Shown: piece after piece, positions 1 through 4,451 of the stretch
Position numbering within the stretch: the stretch's first letter is position 1
Layout of the letters: every line of letters starts with the position of its first letter
From: Gallionella sp.
Lineage (GTDB): Bacteria; Pseudomonadota; Gammaproteobacteria; Burkholderiales; Gallionellaceae
NCBI GenBank assembly: GCA_030690245.1
Contig: JAUYGW010000116.1
Span: 1 to 5,113 of the forward strand
Reading direction: 5' to 3'
DNA length: 5,113 nucleotides
Position numbers and translations under genes: made by a program
The notes under the pieces: generated by a model
Seen by the model: only the letters and a program-made list of their open reading frames with translations
Database searches by the model: none
What the model was told of the DNA's origin: nothing

Positions 1-554
1 CGTTTCCAGTCGATCACCAGCGCATAGGCCGACGCACCCGCCACAATCATCTTCGGCTTGTGCGCCGTCGCCAATGCCTGCACCTGGTCGTAATCGATTT
101 CCTCTTTCTCGTTCAGGCCGTACTGGATGGCGTTATACAGCTTGCCGCTAGAACTGACTGACGCACCGTGCGTCAAATGTCCGCCATGCGCCAGTGACAG
201 GCCGAGGATGGTGTCGCCGGGTTTCAACACCGACATATACACCGCCTGGTTTGCCTGCGAACCGGAATTCGGCTGCACATTGGCGTATTCCGCGCCGAAC
301 AGCGCCTTCACGCGGTCGATGGCCAGTTGCTCGGCCACATCCACATATTCGCAGCCGCCGTAATAGCGCTTGCCGGGATAGCCCTCGGCGTATTTATTGG
401 TCAGCTTGCTGCCCTGCGCTTCCATCACCGCCGGGCTGGCGTAATTTTCCGAGGCGATCAGCTCGATGTGATCTTCCTGGCGGCGGTTTTCGTTCTGGAT
501 CGCTACCCACAATTCCGGATCGGTCTGGGCAATGGTATTTTTGCTGGAGAACAT
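1..554 (-). CDS. glyA: Serine hydroxymethyltransferase, N-terminal part (cut by window edge)
   Basis: GlyA is the cytosolic PLP enzyme that interconverts serine plus tetrahydrofolate with glycine plus 5,10-methylene-tetrahydrofolate, the main source of one-carbon units. Reading down from the ATG at 554-552 gives 184 open codons and the gene runs off the left edge; the family is usually about 415-420 residues. The fold-type I signatures are clear: [10 protein letters not shown] (29-38), [15 protein letters not shown] (53-67), QPNSGSQAN (94-102) and AHGGHLTHG (122-130). Numbering matches the E. coli enzyme as I remember it, so S35, Y55, E57, Y65 and the PLP-stacking H126 are all present. The PLP lysine lies beyond the window. 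The start is supported by AGGAA (complement of 563-567) about 8 bases upstream. It diverges from the ferredoxin gene. Identification is very secure. Confidence 0.97.
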   Translation of the reverse strand, partial: MFSSKNTIAQTDPELWVAIQNENRRQEDHIELIASENYASPAVMEAQGSKLTNKYAEGYPGKRYYGGCEYVDVAEQLAIDRVKALFGAEYANVQPNSGSQANQAVYMSVLKPGDTILGLSLAHGGHLTHGASVSSSGKLYNAIQYGLNEKEEIDYDQVQALATAHKPKMIVAGASAYALVIDWK

Positions 555-596
555 GGCGAATATTCCTAATAAATAATGAAAGCGGGAAAGCGGCAG

Positions 597-605
597 ATTT
601 TACCA
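597..605 (-). promoter_or_regulatory. Candidate extended -10 promoter element for glyA
   Basis: On the minus strand this reads TGGTAAAAT, a TGn extended -10 followed by TAAAAT (5 of 6 to TATAAT), about 43 bases upstream of the glyA ATG. The hexamer 17 bases further upstream (TACAGA) is a poor -35, so the call rests on the extended -10. No PurR- or MetR-like operator was recognised by eye. Confidence 0.35.
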
Positions 606-700
606 TGTTGCAGGGATACTCTGTAGAGGCAAGGCTGGTCTTGTTCCGGGTATGGCGCCTGCGCGGCACCCTACGGTCATGCATTCGAAATAACGAGTCT

Positions 701-730
701 TTAGGAAAACAGGTCTTCCTCCCTTACAAT
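701..730 (+). promoter_or_regulatory. Candidate sigma70 promoter for the ferredoxin gene
   Basis: TACAAT at 725-730 is a 5-of-6 match to the -10 consensus and lies about 70 bases upstream of the ferredoxin ATG. The best -35 at suitable spacing is TTAGGA (701-706, 18-base spacer), which is weak. A short inverted repeat, AGGAA (703-707) with TTCCT (716-720), lies between the two elements and could be an operator half-site pair or chance. Confidence 0.35.
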
Positions 731-737
731 TGCGCTG

Positions 738-752
738 CATCCAATGTGGATG
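738..752 (+). other. Short perfect hairpin in the ferredoxin leader
   Basis: CATCCA (738-743) pairs perfectly with TGGATG (747-752) around a three-base loop. It begins about where a transcript from the TACAAT element at 725-730 would start (near 737), so it would sit at the 5' end of the ferredoxin mRNA. A stabilising 5' stem-loop is the simplest reading; as DNA it is also a dyad. Confidence 0.4.
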
Positions 753-799
753 AAACAAGAACCAAATAACTAGCAGGTTCGATTAAACAGGAGATTTGA

Positions 800-1126
800 A
801 TGGGCAAGCCAATAAAACACGTATTCGTCTGCACGCAATCCCGCCCGCCGGATCATCCGCGCGGCTCATGCGAAGAAAAAGGCAGCGCAGCCGTGTTGCA
901 GGAGTTCATGCAGCAATTTGAGAAAAAACAGTTGTGGGGGCGCTACGCAGTGACCGGCAGCGGTTGTCTCGGCACTTGCGGCACCGGGCCCAGCGTGCTG
1001 GTCTATCCGGAAGGCGTGATGTACGGCGGGGTAAGCAAAGACGACGTGGCTGCAATCATCGAAGAACACCTGCTGGGCGGCAAACCGGTGGAAAGATTGA
1101 AAGTGCCCGAAGTGATTTGGGGCTGA
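800..1126 (+). CDS. Thioredoxin-like [2Fe-2S] ferredoxin
   Basis: This small (108-residue) soluble electron carrier belongs to the thioredoxin-fold [2Fe-2S] ferredoxins, the group that includes the Aquifex and Clostridium pasteurianum/Azotobacter proteins and is related to NuoE. The four cluster cysteines are visible as C11 and C24 (HVFVCTQSRP, then GSCEEKG) and C56 and C60 (GSGCLGTCGTGP). This C-x12-C and CxxxC arrangement matches the family. The segment VLVYPEGVMYGGVS (66-79) is the conserved strand-turn region after the second cysteine pair. Length is typical and there is no signal peptide or membrane segment. The ATG is set by AGGAGA (789-794) with a five-base spacer. The gene stands alone: glyA diverges upstream and about 390 non-coding bases follow before a terminator. 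The redox partner cannot be read from the window. Confidence 0.93.
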   Translation: MGKPIKHVFVCTQSRPPDHPRGSCEEKGSAAVLQEFMQQFEKKQLWGRYAVTGSGCLGTCGTGPSVLVYPEGVMYGGVSKDDVAAIIEEHLLGGKPVERLKVPEVIWG

Positions 1127-1253
1127 CAGCAGTTAGTCGCTAGTTAGCCACAACTGGTTTTCCAGCCAACGACTGGCGGGTTAACGTGAAACTCGCGCAG
1201 CGATTCGTTTGCCTGGCTTCGCCCCCTTCGCTTCGCTCTCCCCGCTTGCGGGA

Positions 1254-1300
1254 TAACCAGCGACTTGGCTGCGGTCTTTGGCAGCTTAGTCGAATGGCTA
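1254..1300. repeat. Long imperfect inverted repeat (hairpin)
   Basis: Arms pair from the outside in: TAACCA (1254-1259) with TGGCTA (1295-1300, one mismatch), CGACT (1261-1265) with AGTCG (1288-1292), and GCTGC (1268-1272) with GCAGC (1281-1285). Between the last two blocks there is a G-T wobble and a T-T mismatch. The loop is GGTCTTTG (1273-1280). The dyad is too long to be casual, but no T-tract follows, so it is not an intrinsic terminator. A REP-like element or part of a structured RNA are both possible. Confidence 0.5.
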
Positions 1301-1335
1301 GTTGTTTCATCCAGAGGATTGAGGAGAGGGAAACA

Positions 1336-1378
1336 GGCATGGCGAGTTTCATTATCAGGGGTGGCCGCTCGCCATACC
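1336..1378. repeat. Inverted repeat around a potential mini-ORF start
   Basis: ATGGCGAG (1339-1346) is perfectly complementary to CTCGCCAT (1368-1375), with a 21-base loop. Beyond one mismatch the arms extend by GG (1336-1337) with CC (1377-1378). A purine-rich GAGGAGAGG lies at 1321-1329, and the ATG in the left arm opens a 24-codon frame ending at 1413, so the dyad would cover that start codon if the frame were translated. The peptide has no recognisable features. Confidence 0.4.
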
Positions 1379-1389
1379 CGTTAGGCACA

Positions 1390-1417
1390 TTGCAGAATTT
1401 AAGATTCCGTTAAGAAT
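1390..1417 (+). promoter_or_regulatory. Weak candidate promoter for the small RNA
   Basis: TTGCAG (1390-1395) followed after 16 bases by AAGAAT (1412-1417) is a marginal sigma70 pair (3 of 6 and 4 of 6 matches). It would start transcription near 1424, just before the first stem of the candidate RNA. The surroundings are AT-rich and hold TTAAGA twice (1399-1404 and 1410-1415). This is the least certain part of the sRNA model. Confidence 0.28.
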
Positions 1418-1423
1418 AGTTTG

Positions 1424-1548
1424 CAAAACTGTCAAACGCTAACTGTTGGGTTTCGCAAGTCGAAGCCTTGCAAGTAGCGTTTTAACAATTACCTCTCTCC
1501 ATTGTTAAGACCTTTGCCCCTGACCTTTCTGGTTGGGGGCATTTTTTT
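1424..1548 (+). ncRNA. Candidate trans-acting small RNA with pyrimidine-rich loop
   Basis: Three consecutive stem-loops end in an intrinsic terminator, with no open frame of note. Stem 1 is AAACGCTA (1434-1441) with TAGCGTTT (1475-1482), enclosing an inner hairpin GGTTTCG (1449-1455) with CGAAGCC (1461-1467), loop CAAGT. Stem 2 is TTAACAAT (1482-1489) with ATTGTTAA (1501-1508); its 11-base loop, TACCTCTCTCC, is almost all pyrimidine and resembles anti-Shine-Dalgarno loops of known bacterial sRNAs. Stem 3 is the terminator at 1515-1548. The 5' end is placed near 1424 only from a weak promoter, so the RNA could be longer or be cleaved from the ferredoxin transcript. I recognise no described RNA family: it does not resemble 6S, 4.5S, tmRNA or RNase P RNA. 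Confidence 0.55.
1515..1548 (+). terminator. Rho-independent terminator
   Basis: The left arm TGCCCCTGACC (1515-1525) pairs with GGTTGGGGGCA (1531-1541) over 11 positions with two G-T wobbles. The loop is TTTCT and seven T residues (1542-1548) follow. The T-run exists only on the plus strand, so the terminator serves rightward transcription (candidate sRNA or ferredoxin read-through) and ends it before the oppositely oriented pmbA. On the minus strand the stem lacks a T-tail and is not a convincing pmbA terminator. Confidence 0.88.
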
Positions 1549-1563
1549 ACAACAGCGCGCGCC

Positions 1564-2946
1564 CTACCGTCCCGCCACGGTCATGCCTTCCACCAGGATC
1601 GACCCGCACTGGCGCGAGCCTTGCACCAGAATGTCGTTGCCGACCGCAACGATGTTGCGGTACATGTCTTTCAGGTTTCCGGCGATGGTGATTTCCTGCA
1701 CCGGATACTGGATCTCGCCGTGCTCCACCCAGAAGCCCGCCGCGCCGCGCGAGTAATCCCCGGTCACCGCGTTGACGCCGCTGCCCAGCAATTCAGTGAC
1801 CAGCAGCCCGCGCGACATGGTTTTCAGCAGCCCGGCAAAATCGAGTTCGCCCCCCAGTTCACCGAGCCGCCCCCCCGACGCTTTCAGGATCAGGTTGTGG
1901 TTGCCGCCCGCATTGCCGGTAGAACGCATACCCAGCTTGCGCGCCGAATAATTGCCGAGGAAATAGCCGCGCAACACGCCATTTTCGACGATCGCGCGGC
2001 GTTGCACCCGCACGCCCTCGTCATCGAACGGGCTGGAGGCCAGGCCTTTGCGGATGTCCGGGATGTCTTCGATGTTGATATGCGGCCCAAAAACCGGCTT
2101 GTCCAGCTGATCGAGCAGGAACGAAGATTTGCGGTACAGACTGCCGCCGCTCACCGCGCCGACGAAACTGCCCAGCAGGCTCGATGCGATCGGCGCCTCG
2201 AACAGCACCGGCACCTGCATGGTATCGATCTGGCGCGCGTTCAGGCGGCGCACGGTACGTTCCGCCGCAATCCGCCCGAGTTGTTGCACATCCAGCAAAT
2301 CCTTGGCATCGCGCGCCACGCTGTACCAGTAGTCGCGCTCCATCGCGTCGTCCTTGCCGGCGATCACCGCGCAACTGAGGCTGTGGCGCGAAGTTGGGTA
2401 ACCGCCGATAAAGCCGAGGCTGTTGGCATGCACGAACTGCGCCTCATGCACATTCACCGTCGCGCCTTCCGAGTTGCTGATGCGTTTATCGGCATCCAGC
2501 GCCGCCTGTTCACACCGTTTGGCCAGCTCGATCGCATCATCCACCGGCAAATCCCACGGGTGGTACAAGTCCAGATCGGGGCAATCGCGCGCCAGCATGT
2601 CCGCCTCCGGCAAGCCCGAACAGTCGTCTATCGCGGTATAGCTGGCAATCGATAACGCCGCATCCACCGTGTCGCGCACCGCCTGCGGCGAAAAATCCGA
2701 TGAGCTAGCATTACCGCGTTTCTGGCCAATATAGACGGTGATGCCCAGGCCTTTATCGCGGTTATATTCGATAGTTTCCACCTCGCCCTGGCGCACCGTG
2801 ACGGCTTGGCCAAATCCTGCCGAAACTTCAGTGGCAGCGGCTGATGCGCCGCGCTGTTTGGCATAGTTCAGCATATCCTGGGCGATGTTGCGTAACGCAT
2901 CGGCGGAATGAGAGAAACGCGGGTTGGCAGATACCGTGGAATTCAT
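1564..2946 (-). CDS. pmbA: TldE/PmbA, partner subunit of the TldD/TldE metalloprotease
   Basis: PmbA (TldE) pairs with TldD in a cytoplasmic protease; in E. coli the pair processes the microcin B17 leader peptide and degrades CcdA. The 460-residue product has the family's usual length. The N-terminal region (about 20-120, with GFGQAVTVRQGEVETIEYN) and the C-terminal domain are both recognisable. The hallmark GVNAVTGDYSRGAAGFW begins near residue 390 and continues into YPVQEITIAGNL. No HExxxH zinc motif is present, as expected: the metal site belongs to TldD, which is not in this window. I chose the ATG at 2946-2944; an in-frame TTG two codons upstream (2952) is possible, and neither has a good Shine-Dalgarno. 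The divergent neighbour yjgA is the same as in many proteobacteria. Identification is very secure. Confidence 0.96.
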   Translation of the reverse strand: MNSTVSANPRFSHSADALRNIAQDMLNYAKQRGASAAATEVSAGFGQAVTVRQGEVETIEYNRDKGLGITVYIGQKRGNASSSDFSPQAVRDTVDAALSIASYTAIDDCSGLPEADMLARDCPDLDLYHPWDLPVDDAIELAKRCEQAALDADKRISNSEGATVNVHEAQFVHANSLGFIGGYPTSRHSLSCAVIAGKDDAMERDYWYSVARDAKDLLDVQQLGRIAAERTVRRLNARQIDTMQVPVLFEAPIASSLLGSFVGAVSGGSLYRKSSFLLDQLDKPVFGPHINIEDIPDIRKGLASSPFDDEGVRVQRRAIVENGVLRGYFLGNYSARKLGMRSTGNAGGNHNLILKASGGRLGELGGELDFAGLLKTMSRGLLVTELLGSGVNAVTGDYSRGAAGFWVEHGEIQYPVQEITIAGNLKDMYRNIVAVGNDILVQGSRQCGSILVEGMTVAGR

Positions 2947-2976
2947 AAGCAAAGCGGATTATTGGCGAAAAGCGGT

Positions 2977-3005
2977 ATCATAGCAGCATCGGCCTTCCAC
3001 ATTAA
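2977..3005 (-). promoter_or_regulatory. Candidate promoter for pmbA (extended -10)
   Basis: On the minus strand TGCTATGAT (complement of 2977-2985) is a TGn extended -10 with TATGAT (5 of 6). TTAATG (complement of 3000-3005) sits 17 bases upstream as a partial -35. Transcription would start roughly 25 bases before the pmbA ATG, leaving a short leader. The same bases read TATCAT (2976-2981) on the plus strand and could serve yjgA, so the two -10 elements would overlap. Confidence 0.5.
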
Positions 3006-3009
3006 GGCC
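2991..3009. promoter_or_regulatory. Inverted repeat between pmbA and yjgA
   Basis: GGCCTT (2991-2996) is perfectly complementary to AAGGCC (3004-3009) across a seven-base loop. As DNA it overlaps the putative pmbA -35. As RNA it would lie in the yjgA leader and pair the only Shine-Dalgarno-like AAGG (3004-3007) upstream of that gene. It may be a repressor site, a translational control hairpin, or chance. Confidence 0.4.
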
Positions 3010-3025
3010 AGCCACATTGACTGTT

Positions 3026-3727
3026 ATGAACACGCACAATAAAACCCCAAAAAACGAGCCGCTCTATATTCATCTGGGAGATGACGAGGATGAGGATGAG
3101 CACGACGTTGCCGAGGCATGCGATGCCGAGGAACACGATGATGACGGCGTAGAAGTCATCCGTCCCCAGGCACGCACCCCAAACAGCTCATCTACCCGGG
3201 GGCGCGGCCTGCGCAATCAACCCCAAGTCGTGGAAGATGAGGAGGAGCTGCCTCCGAGCAAGACCAAGATCAAAAAGCAGATGCACGAATTGCGCGACCT
3301 CGGCAAGGAATTGACCGAGCTGGGCAAGGATCAGATCGCGCAACTCGACATCCCCGAGAATTTGCGCGATGCGATCCGCGAGATGAAGAACATCAACAAG
3401 TTCGGCGCGCAGCGCCGCCAGATGCAATACATCGGCAAGCTGATGCGCGAAGTGGACACCGCTCCCATCCTTGCCAAGCTGGACGCATGGAAGGGAAAAT
3501 CACAACATCACATCGCGTATATGCACCAACTGGAACGCTGGCGCGACCGCCTGATGGAAAACGACAGCGCGTTGACCGAGTTGCTCGCCGCTCATCCGCA
3601 AGCCGACGCGCAACGCTTGCGCACGCTGATCCGCAACGCGCAAAAGGAAATAGAGGCCGGGAAGCCTCCCAAGAATTACCGCGAAATTTTTCAGGTGTTG
3701 CGCGAGATCATCCCCGAACCAACGTGA
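3026..3727 (+). CDS. yjgA: DarP/YjgA (DUF615) 50S ribosomal subunit assembly factor
   Basis: DarP (YjgA) is a cytosolic protein that associates with late 50S precursors and aids peptidyl-transferase-centre maturation in E. coli. The conserved core spans about residues 76-233: PPSKTKIKKQMHELRDLGKE, then LRDAIREMKNI, the signature RRQMQYIGKLMREVD, a charged helical region, and the closing YREIFQVLREI. Only the core resembles the roughly 180-residue E. coli protein; residues 1-75 are an extension, with a very acidic run (GDDEDEDEHD onward) from about 18 to 43. From the ATG at 3026 the product is 233 residues. A TTG at 3017 in the same frame adds three residues and has the better-placed AAGG (3004-3007, nine-base gap), so it could be the true start. 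It diverges from pmbA and converges on the hemerythrin gene; no clear terminator follows. Confidence 0.94.
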   Translation: MNTHNKTPKNEPLYIHLGDDEDEDEHDVAEACDAEEHDDDGVEVIRPQARTPNSSSTRGRGLRNQPQVVEDEEELPPSKTKIKKQMHELRDLGKELTELGKDQIAQLDIPENLRDAIREMKNINKFGAQRRQMQYIGKLMREVDTAPILAKLDAWKGKSQHHIAYMHQLERWRDRLMENDSALTELLAAHPQADAQRLRTLIRNAQKEIEAGKPPKNYREIFQVLREIIPEPT

Positions 3728-3803
3728 GGCGGATCGCATAGACCGGAGGCTGGCTGGCCCTTACCGCACCAGAGGGCTGCGCCCCCCATATCAGTACCAC
3801 CGC

Positions 3804-4223
3804 TCAGTCGGGTTTGAAGTCGTACGGATAGGTTTGCAGCACCGGCTTCATCAGCATATCCTCCTTGACGACGTGATCGGTTATCCAATCACTCAAGAAA
3901 TGAGAATAATGCTCTGCCGCACCATCAGACCATATGCCATTCTTGGCTATCAATTCGGCTTTCATGTGCTGAAACTCCGTCAGCACATATTGGTGCTCCA
4001 GCTTGTTTTTGCCAAAAGGAAAATTGACCGTCTGAGCAATCTTTTCCTCGTTGATAAAATGAACATTTAAATAATGCTCGAGCTGTTCAAGTGCTTGTGG
4101 CAATGCAAAACCATCCCTCGCCTTGATCATGGTCTCCAAGCCGTTGACCATCACTATCAATTTTTTGTGATCGGCATCGATTGATGCATTCCCGACACTC
4201 AGATCATCCGTCCATTTTTGCAT
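3804..4223 (-). CDS. Bacteriohemerythrin-like protein with one missing iron ligand
   Basis: Bacteriohemerythrins are small four-helix-bundle proteins that bind O2 at a non-haem di-iron site and serve in O2 delivery or sensing. This 139-residue stand-alone domain shows the N-terminal W4 and H19 (DADHKKL), H55 and E59 (HFINE), and H117 and D122 (HVVKED). The usual HxxxH pair on the third helix is incomplete: H77 (LEHQYVL) is present, but N73 four residues before and L81 four after are not histidine. Six of the seven canonical ligands are therefore visible. The start has AGGA (complement of 4231-4234) with a seven-base gap. No signal peptide or membrane segment is seen. By eye the gene is AT-richer than its neighbours, which could mean later acquisition. 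Family assignment is firm; iron binding is uncertain. Confidence 0.92.
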   Translation of the reverse strand: MQKWTDDLSVGNASIDADHKKLIVMVNGLETMIKARDGFALPQALEQLEHYLNVHFINEEKIAQTVNFPFGKNKLEHQYVLTEFQHMKAELIAKNGIWSDGAAEHYSHFLSDWITDHVVKEDMLMKPVLQTYPYDFKPD

Positions 4224-4260
4224 TGTGCCATCCTGTGATATATCCGCTCAAAGCTCGTTG

Positions 4261-4273
4261 CCGGTAAAACCGG
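4261..4273. repeat. Small inverted repeat upstream of the hemerythrin gene
   Basis: CCGGT (4261-4265) and ACCGG (4269-4273) are perfect complements around AAA. The site lies between the predicted hemerythrin promoter and its ATG, so it could form a leader stem-loop or be an operator. It is too short to be sure of. Confidence 0.3.
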
Positions 4274-4283
4274 GTCGCTTATG

Positions 4284-4312
4284 ATTCTACCCCACTACCG
4301 AATGGCGGCATA
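4284..4312 (-). promoter_or_regulatory. Candidate promoter for the hemerythrin gene
   Basis: On the minus strand TAGAAT (complement of 4284-4289) is a 5-of-6 match to the -10 consensus, about 60 bases upstream of the hemerythrin ATG. At 17-base spacing the -35 position reads TATGCC (complement of 4307-4312), a poor match lying inside the 14-bp palindrome at 4306-4319. A weak -35 overlapped by a dyad is the usual layout of an activator-dependent or repressible promoter. Confidence 0.35.
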
Positions 4313-4325
4313 TATGCCGAATGGC
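4298..4325. promoter_or_regulatory. Palindrome flanked by direct repeats, probable operator
   Basis: CCGAATGGC occurs at 4298-4306 and again at 4317-4325, 19 bases apart. The bases between and overlapping them form a perfect 14-bp palindrome, CGGCATATATGCCG (4306-4319). The cluster sits in the divergent region between the hemerythrin and methyltransferase genes, where a dimeric regulator could control either. I do not recognise it as FNR, Fur or another standard box. Confidence 0.5.
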
Positions 4326-4411
4326 CTATGTATTCCAGCTTGGCCGCACTGCCGCCGTCCATCACTCATCCGCCCAAAATGCCTGCGCCAGAAGCGTTAC
4401 ATCAGCAACCC

Positions 4412-4420
4412 TGCTAAACT
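4412..4420 (+). promoter_or_regulatory. Candidate extended -10 promoter for the rRNA methyltransferase gene
   Basis: TGCTAAACT is a TGn extended -10 with a 4-of-6 hexamer (TAAACT, 4415-4420), ending 31 bases upstream of the ATG at 4452. No good -35 is found at 16-18 bases. Transcription would start near 4426 and give a leader of about 25 bases. Confidence 0.35.
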
Positions 4421-4451
4421 GCGCGCCTGAATTTTAGAAGCCCAACTTTCC

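Larger units (their letters stand above)
1127..1423. other. Hairpin-rich non-coding stretch after the ferredoxin gene
   Basis: No convincing gene is present. The open frames on both strands (for example 1186-1413 plus, 1140-1388 minus) translate to low-quality, serine/arginine-rich protein with no recognisable motif. The stretch holds several inverted repeats: CTGG/CCAG (1154-1165 area), CCCGC-TT-GCGGG (1241-1252), a long imperfect hairpin (1254-1300) and an 8-bp perfect dyad (1339-1346 with 1368-1375). A TTCGC motif recurs between 1218 and 1236. No T-tract terminator lies directly behind the ferredoxin stop, so this stretch may be ferredoxin 3' UTR, intergenic repeat remnants, or both. Confidence 0.5.

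Noticed and set aside
194..769. Plus-strand open frames across the glyA N-terminus
   Set aside because: The minus frame encodes a highly conserved GlyA with all active-site residues, so the plus frames are shadows that spill into the promoter gap.
1241..1252. CCCGC-TT-GCGGG as an intrinsic terminator of the ferredoxin gene
   Set aside because: A two-base loop is too tight for a normal stem-loop of this size and no T-tract follows on either strand.
1186..1413. Open frame of 75 codons in the ferredoxin-pmbA gap
   Set aside because: No Shine-Dalgarno at the first ATG, repetitive Ser/Arg/Leu composition, and it runs through strong hairpins. Only the internal 24-codon part is kept as a low-interest finding.
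1379..1451. GTTAGGC (1381 area) and GTTGGGT (1445-1451) as integron attC core sites
   Set aside because: Both fit GTTRRRY, but no matching RYYYAAC inverse core was found at a suitable distance upstream and no cassette or integrase context exists; short matches of this kind occur by chance.
1621..2655. Long plus-strand open frame (344 codons) antisense to pmbA
   Set aside because: It lies wholly inside pmbA on the opposite strand, its translation is rich in His/Arg/Ala/Gln with no motif, and such frames are expected opposite GC-rich coding DNA.
3081..3112. GA-rich run as a microsatellite or repeat element
   Set aside because: It is explained as the codons of the acidic Asp/Glu run in YjgA; repeat units are not exact.
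3757..3779. GCCCT/AGGGC stem in the yjgA-hemerythrin convergent gap as a bidirectional terminator
   Set aside because: Only five base pairs plus wobbles and no T-run on either side; not enough to call.
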